The position numbers and the translations under genes were made by a program. Below are positions 1 to 7,859 of a DNA stretch of 44,977 nt, one piece after another. The stretch lies in assembly GCA_002367105.1 (NCBI GenBank), contig DFCS01000050.1:32133-77109 (forward strand), read 5' to 3'. Below the pieces are notes generated by a model, which saw nothing but the letters and a program-made list of their open reading frames with translations, made no database searches and was not told the origin of the DNA. This DNA is from Hungatella sp. UBA3048. GTDB lineage: Bacteria; Bacillota; Clostridia; Lachnospirales; Lachnospiraceae. Position 1 is the stretch's first letter. Each line of letters starts with the position of its first letter.

Positions 1-197
1 ATATAACTATATACGATGACGATGTATCCAAAGATTCTCTTTTATTAAGTACCCAGGAAATGGCAGGAAACAGCAGTGAAGCAGAGCTGAGGGGATTGCC
101 GAAGACCGGAGATAGTTCGAATATGGAATTCTATGTATTGGTAAGCCTCTTTTTGTCCGCCTTAGCACTTTTAATGTTGAAAAAAGAGAATTGGTAA
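1..197 (+). CDS. C-terminal end of an LPXTG cell-wall-anchored surface protein (partial)
   Basis: The frame starting at base 3 is open from the window edge to TAA at 195-197; the start lies outside the window. The visible 64 residues end in a classic sortase sorting signal: LPKTG, then a hydrophobic stretch of about 20 residues (FYVLVSLFLSALALLML), then the short positive tail KKENW. Sortase A family enzymes cut such motifs between Thr and Gly and join the protein to peptidoglycan, so the missing N-terminal part should lie outside the cell. The sequence before LPKTG (STQEMAGNSSEAELRG) is polar and linker-like. The identity of the exported domain cannot be told from this piece. Confidence 0.85.
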   Translation, partial: ITIYDDDVSKDSLLLSTQEMAGNSSEAELRGLPKTGDSSNMEFYVLVSLFLSALALLMLKKENW

Positions 198-310
198 GAA
201 GTTCAGCACATTGCTAAATGCAAATCATAGCTTTGCTTTTATTTTTTAGAAATGGCACCGTAGATGAAGTAGAGCTCTCTTTTGCAGGCTTAAAACAAAG
301 GGGTAAACTG

Positions 311-367
311 TATCCTGATAGTTAGACACAGAAAAAGAGGCTGAGCTTAACTATCAGGGTATTTTTT
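311..367 (+). terminator. Rho-independent terminator
   Basis: The arms at 311-324 and 348-361 (core CCTGATAGTTA / TAACTATCAGG) are followed by TTTTTT. It lies about 115 bases after the surface-protein stop and probably ends that transcript. Confidence 0.8.
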
Positions 368-403
368 GCAAAATAAAGTTATGAAACATAGGAGGGGGTC
401 ATC

Positions 404-550
404 TTGGGCGGAAAAAGACTAAAAAATCCGGCACGAAATAAGGATTTTACAGATATTGAAATTGAAATTCTATCTCGTAATCCAAATGTAAAGCAGATGG
501 CACCAGATGAATACTACATATATAAGACAACCGGTAATAAACCTTACTGA
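404..550 (+). CDS. Small unknown protein, 48 aa, TTG start
   Basis: A very strong ribosome site (AGGAGGGGG, 390-398) sits 5 bases before a TTG at 404. An in-frame TAG at 389-391 rules out a longer start. The product is short, polar and charged (begins MGGKRLKNPARNKDFTD, ends NKPY), with no signal peptide or membrane helix. It does not match a family I recognise. The gene has its own flanking hairpins on both sides, so it looks like an independent transcription unit. Support comes from the ribosome site and gene-like boundaries only. Confidence 0.6.
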   Translation: MGGKRLKNPARNKDFTDIEIEILSRNPNVKQMAPDEYYIYKTTGNKPY

Positions 551-591
551 GAGAGCCGGTTCAGATATCAATATCCAAATCGGCTCTCTTA
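551..591 (+). terminator. Hairpin terminator after the 48-aa gene
   Basis: Arms GAGAGCCG (551-558) and CGGCTCTC (581-588) lie immediately after the TGA stop. The T-tract is poor (TTAAAGTTT), so it may be a weak terminator. Confidence 0.6.
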
Positions 592-645
592 AAGTTTACC
601 CCTTTATTTGTGTTTTATACTTAGGTTATCGATCTGTGACTAAAG

Positions 646-885
646 TTACTTCCAATCAGAAAGGCAGGACTTATCATTTGCAATAGCGGTAACGATTTCC
701 TCTCCTGATTTGAAATTGTCAAAGGTTCCTCTGTTAATTTCGCTGATGGCTTTGCTTAACAGGTTTTCATAGTATGCTTCCGGTGTTATTTCGGTTGTGG
801 TCTGGTGGAAATGCTGCTGGGACTCAGACGAGGCTATACGTGCATATTCGTCTTTTACTTGGGATATGAGTTTATCACGGTTCAT
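646..885 (-). CDS. Small unknown protein, 79 aa
   Basis: The start is an ATG preceded by AAAGGAG at good spacing on the minus strand. The product is acidic/polar and probably helical, with no Cys, no signal peptide and no membrane segment. I do not recognise the family. It lies 29 bases downstream of another minus-strand small gene (915-1064), so the two are probably one transcript. The sequence looks like a cytoplasmic soluble protein (KAISEINRGTFDNFKSGEEI), and no function can be assigned. Confidence 0.65.
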   Translation of the reverse strand: MNRDKLISQVKDEYARIASSESQQHFHQTTTEITPEAYYENLLSKAISEINRGTFDNFKSGEEIVTAIANDKSCLSDWK

Positions 886-914
886 CCAATTTACTCCTTT
901 GCATAAAAAGTTAA

Positions 915-1064
915 TTATTTATCGTTACCAGGTTTGTGACGGCTGCCGGACTGCTTCTTAGTATTTCGGCTTTCTCCATCTAATGCACTCTCAGCCATGG
1001 TAGGGCCACCATTGGCTTTTTTCTTTCGGATTGATTTTGGGTCAAGTTGTGAATCTTTTGCCAT
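915..1064 (-). CDS. Small basic unknown protein, 49 aa
   Basis: The frame is open further upstream, but the ATG at 1064 has a clear ribosome site (TTAAGGAGAATAATT before ATG), so I choose it. The product is highly polar and rich in Lys, Ser, Gly and Asn (starts MAKDSQLDPKSIRKKKANGG, ends SGSRHKPGNDK), and is probably disordered. It could bind nucleic acid or be a small stress protein, but nothing in the sequence decides this. It is the first gene of a two-gene minus-strand unit with the 79-aa gene. Confidence 0.65.
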   Translation of the reverse strand: MAKDSQLDPKSIRKKKANGGPTMAESALDGESRNTKKQSGSRHKPGNDK

Positions 1065-1131
1065 AATTATTCTCCTTAATATTAATAGGATTATTATCTG
1101 CAGGTAAAAGGATATTATTCGCTTTCGGATT

Positions 1132-1509
1132 TTGTATTCATGCAAGTTCCTTACTGATACAGCCAGGACGGGAGCTGTTTTTGTTTCAATTGCAATCAAT
1201 ATTTCTTTTGTTGCTTCATGGATGACCAGGAATATCGAAAAGGAAGCAAAGATCAATGTCATGAACGTGGCGGAGCTAGTTGCACATTTCAGTGAGGGCT
1301 TTAGTAAGTATACCTATCATGCCATCTGGGAAAAAATAGAGCAGGGCGGAGAAGCGTATTATACAGCGGAAAATCTTGCAGAAATGCTGCAGATCGCAAG
1401 AGTCACGGTAAGAAGATATCTGGTGCTTATGGAAAAGGAAGAAAAGATATACAAATTAGTGGAATACGGGAAGGTAGGAAGACCGCAGCACAAATATAGA
1501 AAGATATAA
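1132..1509 (+). pseudogene. Probable remnant: sensor-kinase N-terminus fused to DcuR/CitB-type regulator C-terminus
   Basis: The last ~75 residues match the DNA-binding end of CitB/DcuR/CitT response regulators: YTAENLAEMLQIARVTVRRYL followed by VEYGKVGRPQHKY, the usual LEYG-xVGRP-xxKY ending. The first ~55 residues look like the start of the partner sensor kinase (CitA/DcuS type): a hydrophobic helix (GAVFVSIAINISFVASW) followed by RNIEKEAKINVMNVAELVA. The receiver domain, the sensor domain and the kinase core are absent. In this family the sensor gene normally precedes and abuts the regulator gene, so one in-frame deletion would make this product. There is no good ribosome site; the frame is open from 1108 and the only near-N-terminal start is TTG at 1132. 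I read it as a deletion relic, though a membrane-tethered DNA-binding protein cannot be excluded. Confidence 0.55.
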
Positions 1510-1529
1510 TAATGGTTCGATGCAACCGC

Positions 1530-1570
1530 AATTTGCCTGACAGTATTGTGTAAATGATATCAGGCAAATT
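1530..1570. terminator. Inverted repeat between convergent genes
   Basis: AATTTGCCTGA (1530-1540) pairs perfectly with TCAGGCAAATT (1560-1570). It sits between the plus-strand remnant and the minus-strand propeller gene. Neither side has a good T-tract, so termination is likely but not certain. Confidence 0.45.
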
Positions 1571-1598
1571 GAGATTAATATGATTAATAAGCTATTAT

Positions 1599-2678
1599 TT
1601 AATATCTATTTGGCAAGCATAGGATTGCCAAACCTTGTGAACCTATAAACGGTAACTGTGTATCGCGGATAACCTCTGTCCGGATTAGACTGCCATTCCG
1701 GTCAGTAAAGAAAACACTGATGGAGCCCTCATTTCCGTTGAGTACATACAAGTTATTGGAACAAATACCGCTGTCAATTGGTGCACCATTTCCATCATTG
1801 GTACTATAGGTAATATTTGTAACTTTAAGACGTCCGTTACGTTCAACTTCATACGTCGTTATTGAGTGGCCGCCAGCATTGGAAGTATAGGCAAAATGTC
1901 CGTTTTCAGATAGTGAGACCCAACAGGTAGCTGATTGAAAATTCAATACAGATGGACTAATGACTGAAAGTGTTCCGTTAGGATTAATTTTGTAGGAAGA
2001 TAATGCATTTATTCCAACTTCCGTAACCAGCAAGATCTCATTTGTTAAGAAGACAGAGCCAAAAGGACCGGGACCGCTTGAATTGCTGACGATAGGTCCA
2101 GTGAGGGATCCATCTTGCTGAACGGTAAATACACTGATTAGGTTTGTGTTCTGTTCGGAAACAGCTATTTTTTTGCCATTATAATTAATGACAATGCAGG
2201 TTGGCTTGGCATTTGCTGAACTTAATGGTTTAGCAGAGCCAATGATTTCGGTAAGCATGCCGTTTTCGTCTATATGAAAACCGGTAACATTGGATGCAAT
2301 ACTGCTTCCATTGCCTGCATTTGCCACATAGAGAAGATCACGGTGAGTTGTCAGGCTTATAGGAAGGATGCCGCCGGACGGCTTCACATCCGCAAGAATC
2401 AAGGCTCCCGATCTGGTGATTTTGAAGCTGGAGATATTATTGCTGCCAGCGTTCACGACGAAAAGGAAATGTCCGTCATCGGATATTACAATTGATCCCT
2501 GTGAACCAAGAGGATCAACAATGGGGGTTCCGGTGCCTTTACCGCCTGTCTTGTAAGCCTTAATAAATGTGAATTCATCGTTGAACTTCTGGCGAATCGC
2601 TATTATTTCATTTTCATCAGCGCTATTTGTCATCGAGTAAACGGCATAACCTTGCCGACAGTTTGTCATAGCATACAT
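1599..2678 (-). CDS. Lactonase-family seven-bladed beta-propeller protein
   Basis: The 359-residue product shows the repeating blade pattern of the PF10282 lactonase/YbhE group: GHFLFVVNAGSNNISSFKI, RDLLYVANAGNGSS, GKKIAVSEQNTNLISVF, GHFAYTSNAGGHSITTYEV and NNLYVLNGNEGSISVF, each about 40-50 residues apart. Length fits the family. There is no signal peptide, so it should be cytoplasmic. Members include 6-phosphogluconolactonase, but many clostridial homologues have no shown activity, so the substrate is open. ATG at 2678 has an AAGGAGTG site 8 bases upstream. The gene stands alone. Confidence 0.8.
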   Translation of the reverse strand: MYAMTNCRQGYAVYSMTNSADENEIIAIRQKFNDEFTFIKAYKTGGKGTGTPIVDPLGSQGSIVISDDGHFLFVVNAGSNNISSFKITRSGALILADVKPSGGILPISLTTHRDLLYVANAGNGSSIASNVTGFHIDENGMLTEIIGSAKPLSSANAKPTCIVINYNGKKIAVSEQNTNLISVFTVQQDGSLTGPIVSNSSGPGPFGSVFLTNEILLVTEVGINALSSYKINPNGTLSVISPSVLNFQSATCWVSLSENGHFAYTSNAGGHSITTYEVERNGRLKVTNITYSTNDGNGAPIDSGICSNNLYVLNGNEGSISVFFTDRNGSLIRTEVIRDTQLPFIGSQGLAILCLPNRY

Positions 2679-2981
2679 TTATTTATCACTCCTTGTACGA
2701 AATATTATTAATAGGAATGTGCGTAATATGGTGTTTACGCTAATATTAATATATGCTATATTTATTTAAATGCGATTATATTGTCTTTAGAAGGTATTTT
2801 GCTGTCAAACCTAGCATGTAGTGAAACAGCATGATGGATCTTTGCATATTGCTCCCTATTGCTCACAGGATTATTTTTTATTATTAGAAGAAGCAATGAG
2901 ATGAACAAGAAAATCAACATAAAACATGTTCTATATTGGTTTGTTAAATGCTCAATATTATCTGTGTAAGGAGGATCATTT
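2679..2981. promoter_or_regulatory. Divergent intergenic region with a small inverted repeat
   Basis: These 303 AT-rich bases separate the minus-strand propeller gene and the plus-strand cysteine desulfurase. They hold GCGTAA (2721-2726) inverted as TTACGC (2735-2740) about 45 bases upstream of the propeller start, a possible operator, and AAGGAGG before the desulfurase ATG. I see no clear RNA gene and no convincing full promoter. Confidence 0.35.
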
Positions 2982-4109
2982 ATGATTTATCTAGACTATA
3001 ATGCCACGACCCCTATCGACAAAAAGGTATATCACGCCATGCTTCCCTATCTGGAGTCAGAGTTTGGAAACCCATCCAACAGTTACGAATTGGGACTGCT
3101 CGCAAAAGGTGCAGTTGAGAATGCCAGAAAACAAGTTTCGGAATTGCTTGGTGCCAAAAGCAATGAGATTTTATTCACAAGCTGCGGCAGTGAATCCAAT
3201 AATGCCGTAATCAAGGGAGTCGCCTACACTTATAGGAACAAGGGAAAGCATATTATTACTTCCTGCATCGAACACCCTTCTATCATGGAACCACTCTCGT
3301 TTTTAAAGAAAAACGGTTATAAAGTCACCTGTCTTCCAGTAAACCGGCAAGGAGCTGTGAATCCTCAGGATTTAAGAAATGCCATCTGTGAGGAAACGAT
3401 TTTGGTTAGTATTATGCATTCCAATAATGAGGTTGGTACCTTGCAGCCAATCAGGGAGTTGGGGGAAATTTGCAGAGAACGAGGCGTTTTGTTTCACACA
3501 GATGCATCTCAGTCCATTGGAAAAGTGGATATTAACGTTTCCTGTTTACCAGTGGATTTTCTGACTCTTGCCGGCCATAAACTCTATGCTCCAAAGGGAA
3601 TTGGCGCATTGTTTATTCGTGATGGAGTTGAAATAGAATCATTTCTGCATGGCGCAAGCCAGGAGAATGGCAGGCGTGCCGGTACGGAAAACGTGCCTTA
3701 TATTGTAGCTTTGGGAGAGGCAGCGGCACAGGCTAGGAACCATTTGGATCAAAATGATTTGATGCCGATAAGAGATTATTTTTATAATCAGCTAAAGGAA
3801 GTGTTCGGCAGTAATATTCACCTCAACGGTGACCCGGTTCATCGCTTGCCAAATACAATTAATGTCAGCTTTGTGGGAGAAAATGGCGCCCAGATATTGG
3901 CGGCGCTGCCTGAACTATGTGCCTCAACCGGCTCTGCCTGCCATTCTGGTTCAAAAACCATTTCTCCTGTGTTAGCTGCTATGGGTGTTGAAGAGGAAAT
4001 TGCATTTGGTGCTGTACGCTTTAGTGTGGGCAGATATACCACTAGACAAGAGATTGATCATGCAGTGAAATTGTTAAAAGAATACGGGTTTTCCATTGCA
4101 GGCTGCTGA
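2982..4109 (+). CDS. Cysteine desulfurase, NifS/IscS family
   Basis: This PLP enzyme removes sulfur from cysteine as an enzyme-bound persulfide for Fe-S cluster or other sulfur transfer. Visible signatures are DYNATTP at the N-terminus, SCGSESNN (68-75), the cofactor-binding HTDASQ (Asp174), the PLP lysine in AGHK (Lys200), RRAGTENV and the catalytic-cysteine loop STGSACHSG (Cys320). Length (375 aa) is usual. The loop CHSG with ISPVL after it resembles stand-alone clostridial versions rather than housekeeping IscS. No iscU or other Fe-S gene is next to it, so the acceptor is unknown. The AAGGAGG site precedes ATG by 9 bases. It lies next to the metal-uptake cassette but has its own upstream region. 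Confidence 0.9.
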   Translation: MIYLDYNATTPIDKKVYHAMLPYLESEFGNPSNSYELGLLAKGAVENARKQVSELLGAKSNEILFTSCGSESNNAVIKGVAYTYRNKGKHIITSCIEHPSIMEPLSFLKKNGYKVTCLPVNRQGAVNPQDLRNAICEETILVSIMHSNNEVGTLQPIRELGEICRERGVLFHTDASQSIGKVDINVSCLPVDFLTLAGHKLYAPKGIGALFIRDGVEIESFLHGASQENGRRAGTENVPYIVALGEAAAQARNHLDQNDLMPIRDYFYNQLKEVFGSNIHLNGDPVHRLPNTINVSFVGENGAQILAALPELCASTGSACHSGSKTISPVLAAMGVEEEIAFGAVRFSVGRYTTRQEIDHAVKLLKEYGFSIAGC

Positions 4110-4148
4110 AAAACTTCATTTATTCTGGACGGTAAGCTTGAAAACTGA

Positions 4149-4176
4149 TATGATATTATTGGTTAGTCATACCTAA
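4149..4176 (+). promoter_or_regulatory. Promoter -10 and putative metal-repressor operator upstream of the AraC gene
   Basis: A TATGAT -10 box (4149-4154; weak -35 TGGACG 17 bases before) is followed at 4163-4176 by TTAG-TCATAC-CTAA. The same TTAG-N6-CTAA layout occurs at 5289-5302 and 10304-10317. It equals one half of the overlapping palindromes in the known DtxR/IdeR box, so the DtxR-family protein encoded at 13854 is the likely binder. That assignment is inference. Confidence 0.55.
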
Positions 4177-4204
4177 TTAAAAAGAGTAAAGGCGATGTCA
4201 TATC

Positions 4205-5176
4205 ATGAATAACAAGAATTTCACGGATTTTTTTGATCCGGAGGTGCAAAAGACAGCAAGTGAAGCAGGCTGTTCGATATACAAGATGCAAAACGAAACT
4301 GGAGAGGGTGTTATTACCCGGTATCAAATCTTACCTGGCATCGAACTGTTTTATAATGATTTTCATATGCGGGATGGGCAAAATAAGAATAAGCTACCCC
4401 ATCCAGATGTATTTGAGATCAATCACTGCCGGGAAGGCCGGTTTGAGTGCGTGTTCGGTAATGGTGATTGCCAATATGTGGGAGCCGGCGATCTTTCCAT
4501 CAATCGGCTTACCAATGAAACCACATCGACCACGTTCCCGTTATCCCACTATCATGGGATTTCCATTACGATCGATTTGAATGAGGCAGCGGAAACAATG
4601 AAGCTGGTGGAACATGTACTGGGTGGGCTGCATATTGATTTACACCAGATAACAAAGCGCCTTTGCAGAATAGATACTTGCTTTGTCCTGCGGGGGCATA
4701 GCAATATTGAACATATTTTTTCTGAGCTGTATAAGGTTACGCCCAAAATGGCAGCACGCTATTTAAAAGTGAAAGTATTAGAATTGTTCATGTTCTTAAA
4801 CGATGTCCAGGTTGACGAATATCCGGAAGAACGGCGGTACTTTTCAAAAAATCAGGTTCAGGTGATTAAGCAAATGCATAAATACATGACTTCTGACTTA
4901 CAAATCCATCATACGCTGCAGGAACTGTCAAAAAAATTTGATATTCCTCTTACATCGATGAAAGTGTGTTTTAAGGGAATTTACGGCTGTTCTATTTATT
5001 CTTATATGAAATCCTACCGTATGCAGGCAGCCCAAATTTTACTGAGGGATACAACGGAAAACATAACAGAGATCGCCATGAAGATGGGATATGATAACCC
5101 AAGTAAGTTTTCCGAGGTTTTTAAAAAGGAATATGGGGAACTGCCGTCCGAATTCAGAAAGACGTTGTCCAAATAG
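4205..5176 (+). CDS. AraC-family transcriptional regulator of the metal-chelate transport cassette
   Basis: The 323-residue protein has the two AraC helix-turn-helix units at its C-terminus (about residues 220-320): ELSKKFDIPLTSMKVCFKGIYGCSIYSYMKSYRMQAA, then ITEIAMKMGYDNPSKFSEVFKKEYGELPSEFRK. The N-terminal ~200 residues form a PchR/YbtA-like ligand-sensing part (DGQNKNKLPHPDVFEINHCREGRFEC). AraC proteins of this type switch on siderophore uptake genes when the ferric chelate is present. It sits directly before a five-gene ABC import operon, which it probably activates. Its own promoter carries the TTAG-N6-CTAA site, so it should be shut down by metal. A clear terminator follows at 5253. Confidence 0.85.
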   Translation: MNNKNFTDFFDPEVQKTASEAGCSIYKMQNETGEGVITRYQILPGIELFYNDFHMRDGQNKNKLPHPDVFEINHCREGRFECVFGNGDCQYVGAGDLSINRLTNETTSTTFPLSHYHGISITIDLNEAAETMKLVEHVLGGLHIDLHQITKRLCRIDTCFVLRGHSNIEHIFSELYKVTPKMAARYLKVKVLELFMFLNDVQVDEYPEERRYFSKNQVQVIKQMHKYMTSDLQIHHTLQELSKKFDIPLTSMKVCFKGIYGCSIYSYMKSYRMQAAQILLRDTTENITEIAMKMGYDNPSKFSEVFKKEYGELPSEFRKTLSK

Positions 5177-5252
5177 AGGGGATTTGGTCTTTTTGGAGTA
5201 GTGCAAAAAAATAGAATACGATATACTGCCAACTGTGTGGGCAGATGATTTG

Positions 5253-5277
5253 AGAGCGCTGCAAGGCGCTCTTTTTT
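5253..5277 (+). terminator. Intrinsic terminator between the AraC gene and the importer operon
   Basis: AGAGCGC (5253-5259), loop TGCAAG, GCGCTCT (5266-5272) and TTTTTT form a textbook terminator. It lies only 49 bases before the first permease ATG, and I see no obvious -10/-35 pair after it. The importer mRNA may therefore start upstream and pass this hairpin, or an AraC-dependent promoter with weak boxes lies here. Confidence 0.85.
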
Positions 5278-5288
5278 CAGGGCTTTGG

Positions 5289-5302
5289 TTAGCCGAGCCT
5301 AA
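5289..5302 (+). promoter_or_regulatory. Putative metal-repressor operator before the importer operon
   Basis: TTAG-CCGAGC-CTAA lies between the terminator and the ribosome site (AAAGGAG) of the first permease gene. It extends to GTTAG / CTAAC on both sides. It is the second of three matching sites in the cassette. Confidence 0.55.
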
Positions 5303-5325
5303 CTGAAACAAAGGAGTGGACGTAC

Positions 5326-6267
5326 ATGAAACAGGATATGAGAAAATACATCCTTGGAAAATTGATTGAGCTGATAATTACTTTGCTGTTTGTAACACTG
5401 CTATCGTTTCTCCTTATGCGGCTGTCTGCTGTAGATCCGGCTACCGCATATGCAAAACGAATGATTGGAAATCCTACACCGGAACAGATTGAAAAAATCC
5501 GGGTACAGTTAGGATTTGACAAGCCTCTGATCGTGCAGTATGGGCGCTGGGCAGCAGATCTGCTTCATTTCGATCTTGGAACCTCCCTGGCAAACGGACA
5601 TGATGTCTGGACCGATATTGCAACAGCCTTTCCTAAAACCCTGGGAATCGTTTTTCTGGCTTCCGTCTTTCAAATTATTTTTATTGCAGCCATAAGCTGT
5701 TCTGCCTTTTTATTGCCGTGGCAGATCCCTAAGTCGGGGATAAGGGCCATCTGTATTTTAGGGGTATCCATTCCTTCCTTTTATTTGGCCACTGTGTATC
5801 TGGACTATTTTGCAGTCCAAAAATCGCTGATTTCTGTGGCGGGTAATACGACCTTACTAAGTTATCTCTCGCCCGCAATTTGTATTGGTGTATTTGGTGC
5901 ATCTTTTTATACACCGATGCTGATAGATGCCCTGGAGCATGAAAGCAATGAGGATTATGCATTCTATGCCCGATGCCGCGGCCTTTCAGAACGCCGGCTT
6001 TTGTTCTTTCACCTTCTTCCGCGCGCAGCGCTAGGGCTGATTCCCAATTTCCTTCAAAGCATAGGACTGGCACTGGCGAATGCAACCATAGTTGAGCAGA
6101 TTTTCTCCATTCCCGGATTTGGATACTTAATAGTCAATCATGTACTGGACCGTGATACTCCAATGATACACGCGGAAGTGTTCTTCCTCGCTCTGGCAAT
6201 AGCCCTCTGCAATATTGGGGCTGACTTGATACAGTGGGGAATCGGACGGAAAAAGGAGGTGGCGTAA
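5326..6267 (+). CDS. ABC importer permease, nickel/peptide (DppB/NikB) family
   Basis: This is one of two membrane subunits of a nickel/oligopeptide-type ABC importer. The 313-residue product has an N-terminal helix (about residues 12-32), the family spacer ending YGRWAADLLHFDLGTS, and several more helices. The EAA-like cytoplasmic loop that contacts the ATPase is at about residues 211-240 (YAFYARCRGLSERRLL). Length is typical. ATG at 5326 follows AAAGGAG. The stop meets the next gene's start with no gap, so the two permeases are co-translated. Context with an AraC regulator, a DtxR repressor and exporter-fold ABC proteins argues for a metal-chelate substrate rather than a nutritional peptide. 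Confidence 0.88.
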   Translation: MKQDMRKYILGKLIELIITLLFVTLLSFLLMRLSAVDPATAYAKRMIGNPTPEQIEKIRVQLGFDKPLIVQYGRWAADLLHFDLGTSLANGHDVWTDIATAFPKTLGIVFLASVFQIIFIAAISCSAFLLPWQIPKSGIRAICILGVSIPSFYLATVYLDYFAVQKSLISVAGNTTLLSYLSPAICIGVFGASFYTPMLIDALEHESNEDYAFYARCRGLSERRLLFFHLLPRAALGLIPNFLQSIGLALANATIVEQIFSIPGFGYLIVNHVLDRDTPMIHAEVFFLALAIALCNIGADLIQWGIGRKKEVA

Positions 6268-7068
6268 ATGCATATGCGAAAGATGATGCGCCTGCTTTCT
6301 ATTGCAATTCCTTTCCTGATAATAGCTTTTTTCTTTATTGGATTCCTGTTTGCACAAAACGATCCAATGGATGCGGATCTTTTGAACAGGTATCAGAAAC
6401 CAGGCGGGGGATATCCATTGGGGACCGATGGATTGGGCCGCTGTATATTATCGCGGATTCTCTATGGCGGCTGGACAACACTTGGAATTGTGCTTGGCGG
6501 TTCCCTGATCGTTTTTTTCACAGGAACTGTCCTTGGTATGATGACCAGCCGGGTAATTATGAAAGAGAATGCTTTCGTTAATGGCCTTATCAATGCCGTT
6601 ACAGCAATTCCCCCGATTGCCTATTTGATTGTATTCATCGGTGCCTGGGGAAGCGGTGCGAGAACCACCCTGTTTGCATTGACGGTATCCTATGTACTGC
6701 GTTACATAAAACTGGTTCGCACCCGTACTGATATGGAAATGGGAAAAGCCTATGTCATGTGCGGGATTGCAGCGGGAGCTTCTAAACTCAGAATATTGAC
6801 AGTTCATATTTTCCCTAATCTGATTGCTGAGATGATCCGTTTCTTATGCCTGTCCTGTGCAGATATGATATTGGCGATTACAGGATTTTCCTTCATTGGA
6901 TTGGGGCTGGGCGATAATGTAGTTGATTGGGGCAGCATGATTTTGGAGGCGCGGGGAGCGCTGGTTCTTCATCCTGCCATGATTTTGTATCCAATCGGTG
7001 CTGTGATCCTGTCGACGCTCTGTTTTAACATACTGGGCAGACGATTAACGGAGAGGGGGGAGCCATGA
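6268..7068 (+). CDS. ABC importer permease, nickel/peptide (DppC/NikC) family
   Basis: Second membrane subunit of the importer, 266 residues. It shows the family N-terminal helix, the conserved region ending YPLGTDGLGRCILSRILYGG, five further hydrophobic segments, and the EAA-type loop (GKAYVMCGIAAGASKLRILTVHIFPNL, middle part) that docks on the ATPases. The C-terminal FSFIGLGLGDNVVDWGSMI matches the DppC/NikC signature. ATG at 6268 follows GGAGGTG by 6 bases. Its stop overlaps the start of the next gene by 4 bases, showing tight translational coupling. Confidence 0.88.
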   Translation: MHMRKMMRLLSIAIPFLIIAFFFIGFLFAQNDPMDADLLNRYQKPGGGYPLGTDGLGRCILSRILYGGWTTLGIVLGGSLIVFFTGTVLGMMTSRVIMKENAFVNGLINAVTAIPPIAYLIVFIGAWGSGARTTLFALTVSYVLRYIKLVRTRTDMEMGKAYVMCGIAAGASKLRILTVHIFPNLIAEMIRFLCLSCADMILAITGFSFIGLGLGDNVVDWGSMILEARGALVLHPAMILYPIGAVILSTLCFNILGRRLTERGEP

Positions 7069-7859
7069 TGCTGACAGTCAGCAAACTAAGTGTAAAAGAA
7101 AAAACCGGCCGCCTTTTGCTAAATGAAGTGTCCATAAAAATAATGCCGGGGCGGGTGGTTGGGCTTACGGGACACAGCGGTTCAGGAAAAACCACATTAT
7201 TGAGAAGTGTTTTCGGTATGCTCCACAGGGACTGTCAGATCAGCAGCGGTGAAATCTTATTGAATGACAAGGAGATATCCAGGCTTTCACAGAAAGAGCA
7301 TCGGGAACTGTGCGGAAAAACAATCTCCTATATCCCTCAGGCGCCGATGACCGCATTTGACAGCCGGCTGAAGATTGGCTCTCAAATACAAGAAACCTTC
7401 CGGAAACGGATGATGCTGGATAAACCGGCCGCCTCCCAGCTGGCAAAAGACATGCTTTCTTTGGTCAATTTAAAAGATTCCTATAGGATTTTAAACGCAT
7501 ATCCGGCAGAACTATCAGGAGGAATGCTTCAAAGGGTCGCAGCGGCGATCTTGCTTGGAATGTCGCCGGACTATATTCTCGCAGACGAACCAACGGCGGC
7601 TCTTGATGAAGAAAACCGTAATCTGCTGTTAGAGGTAATGCGGACACAGATGCGGGATAAGGGGATTCTGCTAGTATCTCACGACGTGGAAGCGCTTCGG
7701 GGACTTTGCGATACCGTATATGTGCTTGGTGCCGGAACGATCATTGAGCAGGGCTCCATGGAGCAGCTGCTATCGGCGCCGAAGACAGAATGGATGAAGC
7801 ATTTTTCAGGATTAAATAAAAAAGAAAGCAGGGGAGAGTGGAAGTGGGAGAAATTGTAA
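7065..7859 (+). CDS. ABC importer ATPase subunit (DppD/NikD type)
   Basis: The 264-residue ATPase has Walker A GHSGSGKTT (about residues 36-44), a Q-loop in ISYIPQAP, the signature LSGGMLQRVA, Walker B ILADEPTAALDEE and the switch histidine in LLVSHD. It provides half of the ATP-hydrolysing engine that drives uptake; the partner is the next gene. It overlaps the previous permease by 4 bases and the next ATPase by 16 bases. The oligopeptide-binding C-terminal extension of true Dpp/Opp ATPases (about 60 extra residues) is absent, as in NikD-type proteins. Confidence 0.88.
   Translation: MMLTVSKLSVKEKTGRLLLNEVSIKIMPGRVVGLTGHSGSGKTTLLRSVFGMLHRDCQISSGEILLNDKEISRLSQKEHRELCGKTISYIPQAPMTAFDSRLKIGSQIQETFRKRMMLDKPAASQLAKDMLSLVNLKDSYRILNAYPAELSGGMLQRVAAAILLGMSPDYILADEPTAALDEENRNLLLEVMRTQMRDKGILLVSHDVEALRGLCDTVYVLGAGTIIEQGSMEQLLSAPKTEWMKHFSGLNKKESRGEWKWEKL

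Larger units (their letters stand above)
297..605. repeat. 13-bp perfect inverted repeat flanking a small gene
   Basis: AAAGGGGTAAACT at 297-309 is exactly inverted as AGTTTACCCCTTT at 593-605. The two copies bracket a terminator, the 48-codon gene at 404-550 and a second hairpin. This could be the ends of a tiny mobile or non-autonomous unit, or chance. No target-site duplication is obvious and no transposase is present. Confidence 0.4.

Noticed and set aside
2274..2556. Two open frames on the plus strand inside the beta-propeller gene.
   Set aside because: They are antisense shadows of the strongly supported minus-strand propeller gene, without ribosome sites.
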